From Abelmoschus esculentus (taxonomy: Eukaryota; Streptophyta; Magnoliopsida; Malvales; Malvaceae), in assembly GCA_035048815.1 (NCBI GenBank), contig JAUCBN010000014.1, positions 19,575,501 through 19,639,500 on the forward strand: 64,000 nucleotides of DNA, given 5' to 3'. The position numbers and the translations under genes were made by a program. This document shows positions 1 to 12,556 of this stretch, piece by piece. Under the pieces are notes generated by a model. That model was not told the DNA's origin. It saw only the letters and a program-made list of their open reading frames with translations, and did not search any database. Each line of letters begins with the position of its first letter. Position 1 is the stretch's first letter.

Positions 1-664
1 TTTGTATTTGTTAGAGTCTTATAGAGAGTGAGAGAGAGAGATGTTCAATATATATTTCATTGTAATTATGCAATTTGATCGAATAATCTTTCCCCCACGA
101 CCCAATACTGTGGAATCAAATCTTTTTGGTTAAATTATACAATTCATCCTTGACTTATGGATTTAATCTCTCTAATTAATGGTTCTCTATTATCGTGTTT
201 TCCGTTTTAACATGATGATGATAATACTTTGTAAACTTGAAGATCAGAATTTCAAAATTCGAAGAGTAAGAGGAATCAAATTCACGACTTTTATACTGTA
301 AATTGGGATGTTAAACGGAAAATGAAAAATCTTCATCGAACACAGTCGTCATATATAGCCCACCTTTGACCCATACGGCAGCCCACGACCCAGCAATAGA
401 AAAGTTATTCCTTTATTAGCTTCGGTTTGGCAGCTCTTTATTGCTTACATTCTCGAAACCCAGAAATTCCCCCACAACTCCGGCGATAAGTGTACCCCAC
501 CCACCCACCATCCCCTTTTTATCGACGGGTTACATTTCAGAAGCCCTAAATTCTTGATCTCAGGTTTTGTATTTGTATTCTCTTATAGTTCATTTTGTTT
601 GAAAATCTTAGTCTTGAATGTTTTGTGGATTGAAGCTTCGTTTTTTCTCCTTTTGAAGTAAGAT
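1..664. other. 5' flank of the fumarase gene
   Basis: No coding region is supported here. The first 400 bases are AT-rich with a short GA-repeat run near position 30. From about 420 the DNA becomes richer in C runs and probably holds the fumarase promoter and 5' UTR. I could not fix a transcription start or a TATA box. Confidence 0.5.
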
Positions 665-3600
665 ATGGCGATGCTTTTTGTATCTCGGCGACTCTATGCT
701 GGATCCACCACCTCCCTCCGTTACGCCACCTGCTGGAGATCCTTCTCCACGTCGTTTAGGGAAGAACGGGACACTTTCGGCCCCATTAATGTCCCCTCCG
801 ATAAGTTCGTCTCTCCCTTTCACCACTGTCTTTTCTTTTCCCATTTGCACCACTAGATCTTTTTAACTGAAAGAGGGAAGTAGTTATACTTGCTGCTTGT
901 GTTTATATAGATTGTGGGGAGCCCAGACTCAGAGATCTTTGCAGAATTTTGATATAGGGGGCGAACGTGAACGGATGCCTGAACCTATTATTCGTGCCTT
1001 TGGTGTTCTCAAGAAGTGTGCTGCCAAGGTTCTTCTCTAATCTGATTGCTGAATCCTAATAATTCTTAATGTTGGAAGTGTTTGCATATACGTTTTAATT
1101 GTGTTGATTATGTAGGTTAACATGGAGTATGGTCTTGATCCCACCATTGGGAAGGCCATAATACAAGCGGCTGATGAAGTAGCTGAAGGAAAACTCAACG
1201 ATCACTTTCCACTTGTCGTTTGGCAAACTGGTAGTGGCACTCAGAGTAACATGAATGCCAATGAGGTCTTTGCCGATTTGATTAGATAGATTTCTTCTTG
1301 AATGGAATGATGATTCTTTTCATTTGAGAAACATTTCTGTAGTAAATTTTATTAACTTATTTTGTGACTTTGGAAATTTTCAGGTTATTGCTAATAGAGC
1401 AGCTGAGATCCTTGGGCATAAGCGTGGTGAAAAGTATGTGCACCCAAATGATCATGTGAACCGATCTCAATCTTCTAATGACACATTCCCCACTGTAAGC
1501 CGGAATTACCCATCTAACCTGTTGGTTTCTTCTTTCTTTTGATTAATATCTGTGAAATTCATGAATTTACCGAAACCAACTTATTCTTCCTTGGCTTAGC
1601 ATGGTAGGTTTTGAACTACGTCTTTACTTACGTACATTTCCTTTTTTCTCCAGGTAATGCACATTGCAGCAACTACGGAAATAAACTCGAGATTAATACC
1701 CAAATTGAAAGTTTTGCATTCTGCTTTACATTCAAAGGTTTGTTTTGCTTGGCCTCTAGTTTATGGTGTTATTTTTGTAATATCTCACTCATTCTCACCT
1801 TGTGTTTCTTTTCTTTTATCTTCAAATGGAGATATATGCATTATATGTCATTGTTTCCCCCCATGCGATTTATATTATTCACACAATTGAAACATCGACA
1901 TCTACTGCCAGTAAGAGGATTTTTCTGGTCATGCTCGATTATTGATGCCAATATTTTCTTATTTGAATTCTAAACTTTGGCTCGTTGATTAGTTATTTTA
2001 ACATGGCTCTTGTCAATGATGCTGTCTTTTAGTCTGTAATATTATGGTCTCTTCTGGTGAATCATTGTGAGTAATATGTTCAGACACAAGATGATCTAAT
2101 CTTTTCTACTTTGCTTTTGATTCTACATGTATGCTACTGAGTCCATTAAATCTTAACTGTCATTGTGTTTTATGTTTGCTCCTATACGAGTGAGCTTTTT
2201 TAACTTGGATGAGTTCAAACTTTAAGTTAAAATTTTCTTGTGTTGTTTCCACCAGTCTGTTGAATTCAAAGATATTGTCAAAATTGGTCGCACTCACACT
2301 CAAGATGCAACACCTTTGACTCTTGGTCAAGAGTTTAGTGGCTATACTACCCAAGTAAGCTCTTTATCTAGCAGATGCTTTTATGTACCTTGGGATCAAT
2401 TATGTTTAGTGGAGGGATGGAAATGAGGGACAACTAATTATATTGTGGTTTTGTATTGTTATAGGTCAAGTATGGAATTGATCGAGTTTTGTGCACCCTT
2501 CCACGCATGTATCAGGTACATAATTCCATTTTGATTGTATGGTATTCCTATAACCTGTTCTGACTACTGACAAATAGAGGTGATAAGTGACAGCTTGCAC
2601 AAGGTGGTACTGCTGTAGGGACAGGGTTGAATACCAAGAAAGGGTATGTTTGTTAGCATTGAAGCATGCTTCTCTGATTTTGTAATTTTGTCGATTTTAG
2701 TTGGTTTTCCTTTGTTGGTTTTGTTCTGATGCCTTATTCTTGATTTATTTTACCTGGTTGCTTTGATTTTGCTCTCTGATTTATCAAGTTCCAAGCCCTT
2801 TATGATTCTACTTCTCTTGTAAGCTATATAATTCATGCTTTCTCTTATACTTTATCTCAGAGATACTCATTGATTTGAAAGTTTGTTTAATGCTATTGCA
2901 CCTATATACACTTTCTATGTAGTGCTTTTAGATTATAGATGCTGCATCTGTTGTGTCATGGACTGAAGTAGTTGTCACCGAGTTTGCCAAATGTGAACAT
3001 TAAAATGAAATTATTATGAAGAATGAACCATTATCTGAGAACATTATTTATCATCATAACTGCTAAATGCAAGCTTTGGGCTGTCTCATGCTGAATTTGA
3101 TACTGCCCAATGTTCAAATTGGTCTAGGTTTGATGTAAAAATAGCTGCTGCTGTAGCCGAGGAAACAAGCTTGCCATTTGTCACAGCAGAAAATAAGTTT
3201 GAAGCTTTGGTGAATCTCTTAACTCTCTCTGATTAAACTTTTATTTATTTATTTTCTATTTTATTATAGTTTTAAGGTATTGATTATTACCTTATATACC
3301 CTAACTTTTGATGCAAAATGGATTGATTTTTCTTTAATCAGGCTGCACATGATGCCTTTGTTGAAACCAGTGGCTCCCCAAACACTGTAGCTACATCCCT
3401 GATGAAGATTGCTAATGACGTACGCTTACTGGGAAGGTTTGTCCGCGGCTTGGACAACCTTTGATTTCTTTCCTGATTTAGCATTATTCTGATGGTTTCA
3501 GCTTTTTCCTTGTTCAGCGGTCCCCGATGTGGCCTTGGTGAGCTCATTCTTCCTGAAAATGAGCCAGGAAGCAGTATTATGCCTGTAAGTTTCTCATCTC

Positions 3601-4860
3601 AATTTCTATGAATTCACTTGTCATTAAACTCCTCTTTTCTTTCTATTCCATTTACTCTTCGACTATTTCTCTGCCTGTATAATCTCGTTGGTTTGACGGA
3701 AATTATCCCGTTTCAGGGTAAGGTGAACCCTACCCAATGTGAGGCTCTTACCATGGTCTGTGCCCAGGTAAATTTATGTTGCTGTTATTTTTTCACATTC
3801 AGATGGTATTGTCTACCTGGAGAATTTATTTTGTGGTGGTTATATCGCCTCTTTCTTTTATCAGTTCCTAACAAAACGGAAAGTTTCTTGCAGGTAATGG
3901 GTAACCATGTGGCTATCACAGTGGGTGGATCAAATGGCCACTTTGAATTGAATGTGTTCAAGCCGATGATTGCTTCTGCACTCCTGCATGTATGTTTTTT
4001 CTTGCAAAAGCTGAATATGTTAATTTTCTGCACTACACATTTGAAAGGCCAAGTCTATTTATTTCCTCAAGACACTATGAAATATGAATGTGAGCTTTTG
4101 CAATGAAAATGTTCTTTAGAATTTGAGATTTTATATGCTTGTCATGCCTTGAAATTTTCTCCCACTTAGGTTGCTGATTAACATTATTGTAATTGAATAT
4201 GTTCGTTTCCATTCATTCCTAATCGTCATTCTTTGATGTAGTCATTAAGATTGCTGGGTGTCTGCATCATTTGAGAAGAACTGCGTCAAGGGAATTCAAG
4301 CTAATAGGGAAAGAATTTCAAAATTACTGCACGAGGTCAGTCGGCGCTACATCCTAAATAATTTAAGTGCATTTTGATAGCATATGATAGATTGCCAACC
4401 TAATGAGCCTATGTTGTATGGTCTTGCAGTCTCTAATGCTTGTCACATCCTTGAACCCTGTAAGTTTTCATCCCTGCTTGTATAGGATCTGTTGGCCCAC
4501 AACTAGTCTTACCATTTTTTAACACATCTCTAACGACGTCTTTGCTTTCCAGAAAATCGGTTATGACAATGCTGCGGCAGTTGCCAAGAAAGCACACAAG
4601 GAGGGCTGCACTTTGAAGGTGAGATCTATTCGTCCTCCATGTAGTTACCAATTACTCGTCACCTAATTCGGTAGACTGATTGTTTTTTCCGCTAAATGAT
4701 TGTCATAATCCTGTTTTTGGATGGCTGAAGTGCTGAATATTTCCTACACTGGTTTGTGCTAAATCTTTTGCAGGAAGCAGCATTGAAAAGTGGTGTCCTG
4801 ACATGCGAAGAATTCGACAATCTTGTGGTGCCTGAGAAAATGATTGGCCCATCTGACTGA
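665..4860 (+). CDS. FUM1: Fumarate hydratase 1, mitochondrial, with frameshift in exon 14
   Basis: Class II fumarase, which converts fumarate and malate in the TCA cycle. Coding exons: 665-804, 911-1028, 1116-1265, 1384-1494, 1654-1737, 2256-2354, 2465-2515, 2594-2643, 3128-3209, 3342-3436, 3518-3584, 3717-3767, 3894-3989, 4242-4335, 4430-4459, 4553-4618 and 4774-4860. The N-terminus is rich in Arg and Ser (a mitochondrial presequence). The substrate loop TGSGTQSNMNANE lies near residue 124, GRTHTQDATP near 212, and the fumarate-lyase signature GSSIMPGKVNP at about 344-354. Splice phases agree throughout except in exon 14, which is 94 bases instead of an expected 99. After LRLLG a lone G precedes the codons for SASFEK, so translation runs into TGA at 4272-4274 after about 408 residues. 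Exons 15-17 are intact and end in EKMIGPSD. It may be a recent null allele, a copy covered by a paralogue, or a sequence error. Confidence 0.93.
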
Positions 4861-6233
4861 AGCTAGTGGAGACTTAAGCATCAGTTCCTTAGATTTTAAT
4901 TTCGAGACGGCCGGATTCAAAAACAGAACCGGCTGTGATTTGCTTCATATTCCTGTCATGGGAAACAATAATTTTGTTTGTATTGAAAAAATAGCCATGG
5001 ATTGACTAATAAGGGGAAAGCCTGAGGAGACTGATTGAAGGAAAGCTAAATGCCAAATAAAAGAGAGGGCAGGGCATCAGAATTTCTCTTGATTCTTTCT
5101 TGGACAACTTAAATTATAAAATTTTAATCTTTATAGACAAGTCTTTATTAGATGATCAAGTGATGGTCTGTTTTTTTTCACCTTTGATTTATAATTTTTA
5201 TCTTATTTAAAGACAATTAAAAATAATATTTAATTATTGAACATAAAATTATTAACCCATAGACAAATTCTTTATCACTCTACTTAATATCAGTCATTAA
5301 TGAATTTTTATAAATATATTTTTACATTGAATATTCTTCAGCCACAATGAATCTAACAGAATATGGTATTTTATTACTACGATGCATGCTAATTAATTAT
5401 ATGTATAATAATTTGTTGAATCGTTTATGTTTTTTTTTTAATAATTATATGTCTCGAATAAATAAAAATAAACTAGATTTTTTTTAAAATTTTAATAGTA
5501 TATTTATTTTATATATATATAACATATTTTAATTGGTTGAATTTTTTAACGAATTTTATAAAATATAAAAATCACGATTTAAAATTTACTAAAAAATATT
5601 TTAAAAGAAAAACTCTGGTAAAAAATGTATAATTTAGGGGTCAAACGAACCTTAAGTTTTTAACCGACCCACTCTCAACTCTATTCCTACATCGCCGCCA
5701 CTCAAGCCTCTTCTTCTCCTCCGGTTCTTTGCCTTCAAGTTTACGACATACCAGGAGATTAATTAAGGTAATTTTTCGAAACCCTAAACTTAACTTGGAG
5801 ATTGGTTCTACTTGAGTCATGAGATTTTTCTGGTCTCCGTCTCTGCATCACTCTGCTATATTTAATTTTCTGTTTTCGATCATATTGCTTGTTCCTCTGT
5901 CGCTGGAAATTTTGGCTACTATTGACGAGAAATTTGTTCACGCCTCTATTGAGGTCCTTATCGGCGGAGGATGTCACTGCTACTGTCAATAGCAACAGCG
6001 GCTGTGTTTACAACTTAAACCCTTTTTCCTATATTGGTTTCGCTGGAATTTACCAAATTTGCCTATATTGATGCAATCTTGTTTACCAGTGTTTCTGCTA
6101 CATTTAAATTTTTTTAGCAGTATTTATAAATTATAAGCTAGAGAATATGAAAGGGATGGATAATAACTACCAAAACTGAAAATAGCTATTTTTTCTTTTC
6201 CAGGTATATCTGAATTTATATTAAGGTGGAAAA
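4861..6233. other. Fumarase 3' flank, AT-rich spacer and helicase 5' leader
   Basis: The stretch 4861-5100 is the likely fumarase 3' UTR. From 5100 to 5640 the DNA is very AT-rich and shows no gene. From about 5640 the composition changes, and 5640-5767 looks like the 5' UTR of the downstream helicase. A 5' UTR intron is likely from 5768 (AAG|GTAATT) to the pyrimidine-rich acceptor ending at 6203, about 30 bases before the helicase ATG. Confidence 0.5.
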
Positions 6234-9200
6234 ATGGAAGATTCTTGCCCACCTATAGAGTTGATGATTGGACAAGATACATTAAGGTATATGAACTGTT
6301 TAACTTGCTCTGTTTATTTTCCCCCAAATTATTAAAAAAAATGAGTTTCATTTTGATTTATCAGTGTTGATGTATAGCCAGTGTATACATTAACGGAATC
6401 CTGTATGTTTACATATGTAGTTTGGAAGCTAGTGACAGCAATGCTTTAATTTTGCCTGCAAAAAAGAGCAAGAAAAGGAGAGGGAAGGATCAGGTATAAT
6501 TAGTGCTAGCATAGCCAATGGTAGCAACGCTTTAATCGTGCCCTTGATTTTTTAGTCATATAAAGTAAGAAGTTGCGGTGAAATACTTGTGTCTACAGGG
6601 GCTTCAAAGGGTAAAAGAGAAGCAAAACCCCAAATCAAGTAAATCTCAGATAAAAAAGTTGAAGAAGATTGAGGTTCTTACCCTATCTTGACTATTGATA
6701 CCAAATTGCTTTGCTTCATTTGTCGTGTTAGGTGGGTGACTTCTTAATTGTTGGTGCAGGAAGAGAAACAAAAAGCACTTTTACTATCGAAGAGCATTGA
6801 GACATTGAAGTACATTTCCTTTCCTTTTCTAAATAATGTATTCCTACTTTCTTCGTCTTTTGTTGGGAAATATTTTTGAACGTTTGACAAATATTGTAAC
6901 ACTTGATATTCAGGAAATACAAGATTCCAGAAGATGTATATTCTTTGCTGCAATCCTCAAAAACCATTGGTCGGGTTTGTATCATTGAGCCTGCCCCAAT
7001 TTCTTTTGTAGTAGGATATAATCATTATGGTTAACATGAATTTGCTTTAATAGGCTGAAACAATGCGGGAACAACGGAGGGCAGCTATTCAATTTTCTAA
7101 AGTAGGTTTAGAAGTTCCTCATAGCGTCAAATCTTCCAAGGGGTGGGATTGTGGTAATACTTCGCCTTCTTCTTCTGAACCTGAAACTGAGTTGGATACT
7201 AATCAGAATCACATTGAGCCATCCATGATAATAGAAAAGGAAGTTGCACATGCACATGACTCTCAGTCAGTTTTTGTGTCATCTTCTCAAAAACTGACTT
7301 TTTGTAAGGGCCTATCCCCAAGCTGCAGTGATGTCGATGTCGTACCAACCATGGAGGTTTCCCTTAAGAACGATGATGCACCTTTAGAAGAGGGCATGGA
7401 AACCTGTATTCCCAAGCTGCCGGTCGATGAAGGGAGAAAAAATTCCTTGTTAATGGTGAGTTGGATTTCAAACGTCTAACATATCATTTGAAGGAAGAAC
7501 TGCATATAAAGGGAGGTTGTATAGAATTGATATTTTGGTTAGGTGTTACCTAAATGGAAGTCATAAATTAGAAATAGAAACACTTAAATATTTATATGTG
7601 ATGAAAAAAAATCAAAAGTTGCTTGAATTAAAATTTCAAGCTTGGTCCCTCATATTTTCTTGTCTGTTTGTGTTTTTATGTTATTGTCTTATTTGAGGTG
7701 TTTTCACATGAGGTAGGTTCATTGAATAAGAGACCTAAGATTTGATTTCAACGGGATTTGTCATAATAAACTTTGTTATTTTCAGGTACCTCTTTCTGCC
7801 CCAACTGTAGTGCATGTCACAAGGCCAGATGAGATTGAGAACAAAAGGAAGGATCTTCCAATTGTCATGATGGAGCAGGAAATAATGGAGGCTATAAATG
7901 AGAATTCTACTGTAATTATTTGTGGGGAGACTGGCTGTGGTAAAACTACACAAGTTCCGCAGGTATGGCCGTATGGTTGTGTGATACATGATTCTGTCTA
8001 CTTGATGGGATCTAAAAACTTGTCCTCTGTTTGATAATTCTCTTTTTACCCTATTTGTTTTCCATTATGTTAGTTTCTTTATGAAGCTGGCTTTGCTTCA
8101 AATCAGTCTACGATTAGAAGTGGTGTCATTGGTGTTACTCAACCCCGCCGTGTTGCTGTCCTTGCTACTGCCAAGCGAGTTGCCTTTGAACTTGGCCTTC
8201 ATCTAGGTAAAGAAGTTGGATTTCAAGTTAGGCATGACAAGAAGATCGGAGACAGATGCTCTATCAAGTTTATGACTGATGGGATTTTACTTCGAGAAGT
8301 TCAGGTTTTCTTTCCATCCAAGTTCAAATTACTCTTATCATCTGTGATAATACTGACGAGTGACGACTCTACATGAAAAATAAATATCTTGCATTCTTCC
8401 TTTAGCACCTTCGTTTTTATGTTTTTAATTATGTCTTCACATTTGGTGATGCAGAATGATGCTCTATTAAAGCGCTACTCTGTCATCGTTCTGGATGAGG
8501 CTCATGAGAGAAGCTTGAACACAGACATACTTATTGGAATGCTTTCTCGCGTAATTCAACTTCGTCAGGTGAAACTTGAAAGATGCTTGACCTTGAGTCA
8601 ATAAACATAATTTCTCTTTTATATCAGCTTTGTCCTTGCTGAAATATTTTGTGGTTTATGGCAGGATTTGTATGAGAAGCAACAACAGATGGTGCTTTCA
8701 GGACAAAGTATAAGCCCTGAAAACATGATTTTTCCATTAAACCTTGTCCTGATGAGTGCTACACTGCGCGTGGAAGACTTTGTCTCAGGGAGAAGGTTAT
8801 TTCGCATTCCTCCTCCTGTAATTGAGGTTCCTACTAGACAGTATCCTGTCACTGTATATTTCTCAAAGAGAACAGATGTTGTGGATTATATTGGTCAAGC
8901 CTTTAAAAAGGTCATGTCTATACATAAGAGGCTTCCACTAGGTGGCATACTTGTTTTTGTCACTGGACAGAGAGAAGTAGAATACTTGTGCCGAATGTTA
9001 CGCAAGGCTTCCAAGGACATAATTGCCAAAACTTCTAAAGGGGACAAAGGTACTGAGGTCACTCCTTACTCTCAAATAAAGTCCGATGAGGGCATTAATA
9101 TGGAGGATATTAGTGAAGCATTTGAGATTAATGGAGACTCAACTCTCCAGAAGACCGACAGGTTCAGCTCTTATGATGAAGATCACGATGATTATGATGA

Positions 9201-12128
9201 GGATGATTCAGATGCTTCTTATGATTTAGAGACAGATAGTGAACTGGAAATTTTTGATGAGGATGGTGAGACGGTGGATCAGAAATCCATGGAACATGGT
9301 GATAACTTGGTTGATGTGTTGGGAGGGGATGGAAGCCTTGCTTCTCTAAAGGCTGCTTTTGAAGCTTTGTCTGGGAAAGATGGTTTAAATTCTAATCCCA
9401 ATGGACAAGAGGCTCTCTCTATCAATCCAGAGAACAGCTTAGAACAATCTTCTTCTCCCATTGAAAAAATTAGTAAAGGTAATAAAGGCCTCAATACTGG
9501 TTCACTACGAGTTCTACCTCTTTATGCCATGCTACCTGCTGCAGCACAACTTCGTGTATTTGAAGAGGTGAAGGATGAAGAGCGGCTTGTTGTTGTTGCC
9601 ACCAATGTGGCTGAAACCTCTTTAACCATCCCTGGAATAAAGTATGTGGTTGATACCGGGAGAGAAAAGGTCAAGAATTACAATCCTACCAATGGTATGG
9701 AAACATATGAGGTACAGTGGATAAGTAAAGCATCTGCTTCTCAGCGAGCAGGAAGAGCTGGAAGAACCGGTCCTGGCTATTGTTATCGCCTTTATTCTTC
9801 TGCAGTCTTTAGTAACATACTTCCTGATTTTTCTTGTGCCGAAATATCTAAAATACCTGTTGACGGTGTTGTTCTTCTTATGAAATCCATGGGCATTGAT
9901 AAGGTGAGCTTAGCATCTATTTTCCTGTTAGTCACCCTCTTTAAAAAAGTTTCATGTTGGGGGTCTATCTATATTTGTTTTGTTTTGTCAAAAATTGACC
10001 CTATGAGAACTTTTTATCGTCCAATTAGCTCTGGCTGATGCAAATACATGATAAGGGATTATTTGTGGTCGAGCCCTCCCTAATTATCTGAAGTCAGCCT
10101 GAGGTGAACTTTTAGGCTTTGCTTGGTTGGGTGGAAAAATTGGAGGGAGTTTTGTGTGTGCTTGATAGGAAAGAAAAGTGAGGGGAAAGAAAATGAGTGT
10201 GTGTAAAGATAAATCATTCCATTTGAAAGGAAAAGAGGAGAGAAAATGCGAGTTAGTTCAAAATATGTATTATTTTAAAGCTTAATTTTCTTTCTGCTCA
10301 TTTTTTTTAACCCTACCAAGTAATGGATGGGAAAAAATGCACTTTCTTTCAAATTTTCCATCTTACCAAGCACATTAATGGAAAGAATTTTTTTATCTCC
10401 ATCATTCCACTTTTCTACCAGTTTTCTTTCCACTCTACCAAGCAAAGCCTTAAAGCCAACATTTTTTTTAATTGGTTCATTTGCAGTTACCAGTGTGCAT
10501 TTTTGGTTTCCATATAACGTTTGATCTGTTAATGGGCCCTTTATTAAGGTTCCTTAAAGTTTAGGGGTTATGTTGACCTACATTAACTTCTTGTTGTTGA
10601 AGTTGCTTGCAAATGAATATCTATGACACGGTTTCTGTACTTTTTTCAGGTTGCAAATTTCCCGTTCCCAACTTCTCCAGGATCCACTGCACTGGTTGAA
10701 GCAGAGCGTTGCCTGAAAGTCCTTGAAGCACTAGACAGCAAAGGAAGGTTGACATCTCTGGGGAAAGCCATGGCTCATTATCCAATGAGTCCTCGCCACT
10801 CGAGGATGCTCCTTACTGTTATCCAGATTATGAGAAGGGTGAAAAACTATGCTCGGGCAAATCTGGTTCTTGGATATGCAGTTGCAGCCGCTGCAGTTTT
10901 GAGCTCAACAAATCCTTTTGTCATACAATATGAAGAAAACCACGGTCAAAATGATGAATCAAAGCGGGTCGATGGATCTGATCCCTTGAATAGTGAGAAA
11001 GCTTTGGACAAGAAAGAAAAATCTCAGAAAAGAAAACTAAAAGAATTGGCCAAAATGTCACGAGCTAAATTCTCTAACCCTAGCAGTGATACTCTGACAG
11101 TTGCTTATGCGTTACAGTGTTTTGAACTTTCAGAAAGCCAAGTAAACTTCTGCAAAGAGAACATGTTACATCTGAAAACCATGGAGGAAATGTCCAAGCT
11201 AAGAAAGCAGCTTCTTCAGTTGGTTTTTAATCAAAATGTTCATTGTGATGCTGGACAAGAGTTCTTATGGTCTCATGGAACCATGAAAGATGTAGAGCAC
11301 TCTTGGAGGGTCTCTTCCAGTAAGAACCCACTACTACTGAATGAGGAAGAGCTTTTAGGACAAGCTATCTGTGCTGGCTGGGCTGATAGGGTTGCCAAGC
11401 GCATTAGAGGAGTTTCAAGATTGTCCGAAGGCGACAGGAAGGTAAATACTGTTAGATATCAAGCCTGTCTGGTTAAAGAAACCGTCTTTCTCCATCGTTT
11501 TTCATCTCTTTCAAGTTCTGCTCCGGAGTTCTTGGTGTATAATGAACTAATACAGACAAAGCGACCATACATGCATGGGTCAACTAGTGTGAAATCGGAT
11601 TGGCTTGTTAAATATGCCAAGTCTTATTGCACTTTCTCTGCTCCTCTTACTGATCCTAAACCTTATTACGACCCTCAAACAGATGAAGTATATAATTGGG
11701 TGGTTCCCACTTTCGGGCCTCACCTATGGCAACTTCCTATGCATAATTTGCAGATCAGTAACAGTGCACATCGAGTGACAGTATTTGCATTTGCTTTGCT
11801 GGAAGGTCAAGTATTACCTTGCTTAAGGTCTGTCAAGCCTTTCATGTCAGCCTCGCCTGATATCATTTTAAAGCCAGAATCATATGGTGAGAAACGAGTC
11901 GGAAATCTTTTACTAAAGTTCAAGACATGGTCGATCGACAGTTGTGGTCAGTTAAGAAAGACATGGGAGGCAAACCCAGAGGCTTTGAAATCAGAAATTC
12001 GTGACTGGTTTCAACAAAGTTTCCACTCACAATTTGAAAATCTTTGGTCAGAGATGCTCTCTGAAGTCCTTCTAGAGCCCCAAGAACGTTTCCCAAAGAG
12101 ATCAAAAAGAGAGAAAAGGAAAAGATAG
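6234..12128 (+). CDS. DEAH-box ATP-dependent RNA helicase, DHX37/Dhr1 type
   Basis: Predicted 1317-residue helicase of the DHX37/yeast Dhr1 group (Arabidopsis DEAH13/FAS4), which in yeast releases U3 snoRNA during small-subunit ribosome assembly. Exons: 6234-6286, 6421-6493, 6599-6673, 6760-6809, 6914-6974, 7054-7455, 7786-7962, 8074-8304, 8455-8568, 8665-9903 and 10650-12128; all phases agree. A Lys-rich N-terminus near residue 30 (KKSKKRRGK) suggests nucleolar targeting. Motif I GETGCGKTTQVPQ is at 285-297, TQPRRVA follows, DEAH at about 388, motif III MSAT follows, and motif VI QRAGRAGR lies near 772. HA2 and OB-fold regions follow, and the C-terminus is basic (KRSKREKRKR). An acidic insertion rich in Asp and Glu (9160-9300) interrupts the helicase core, as is usual in this subfamily. 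The gene appears complete. The exact paralogue name is inference. Confidence 0.93.
10115..10449. mobile_element. Tourist-like MITE in the last helicase intron
   Basis: A 335-bp element with terminal inverted repeats: the left end reads GGCTTTGCTTGGTTGGGTGG and the right end, reverse-complemented, GGCTTTGCTTGGTAGAGTGG. It is flanked by TTA on both sides (10112-10114 and 10450-10452), the usual target duplication of PIF/Harbinger-derived Tourist elements. It has no coding capacity. It lies within the 746-base intron 9904-10649 and explains much of that intron's length. Confidence 0.8.
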
Positions 12129-12473
12129 TGTTGCTTAGGGTCAGTTTGGATGTGCAGTGAGATTAGTTTTGGTAGGATTGAGATTAACGGTACTGTTAAG
12201 TTCTGATATTGTGTTTTTTAATACGGTGTGCTTATGCGATAGTTATTTATTCCTTTAATAACACATTTCATAGATAAGTTATTCGAGTTTGAGTCAACGT
12301 TGTTTTTTATTAATATTATAAAATTTTGGTTACAACTATAATAGGTGTTGGAGGAGCATAAGAGCATTCAATAGGTAGTGATACCCAAGCAAAGTCCAGA
12401 AGTCACGTAATCACGTTGACATCGTGCACCCAACTTTTCTACATTGTTTATATTAAATGTGTGGCCAATTTCC

Positions 12474-12482
12474 AAATAAATA
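12474..12482 (+). promoter_or_regulatory. Degenerate TATA box of PRP copy 1
   Basis: The sequence CCAAATAAATAGGC stands where PRP copy 2 has CCCTATAAATAGGC (15062-15075). The surrounding bases are conserved, so position and role are inferred by alignment. Copy 1 lacks the canonical TATAAATA and keeps only AAATAAATA, about 75 bases before its ATG. Confidence 0.6.
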
Positions 12483-12556
12483 GGCAATGGTCTCAGCCCC
12501 TATTCCTCATCCACTCGTCTTTCTTTTGTTCTTGTAATAACTACTACTACATTGCA

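Noticed and set aside
1611..1973. Frame of 120 codons across fumarase exon 5
   Set aside because: It reads the exon in the wrong frame and continues into the intron.
3618..4106. Frame of 162 codons over fumarase exons 12-13
   Set aside because: It contains fumarase exons in frame but reads through introns with hydrophobic nonsense sequence between them; the spliced model explains the conserved parts.
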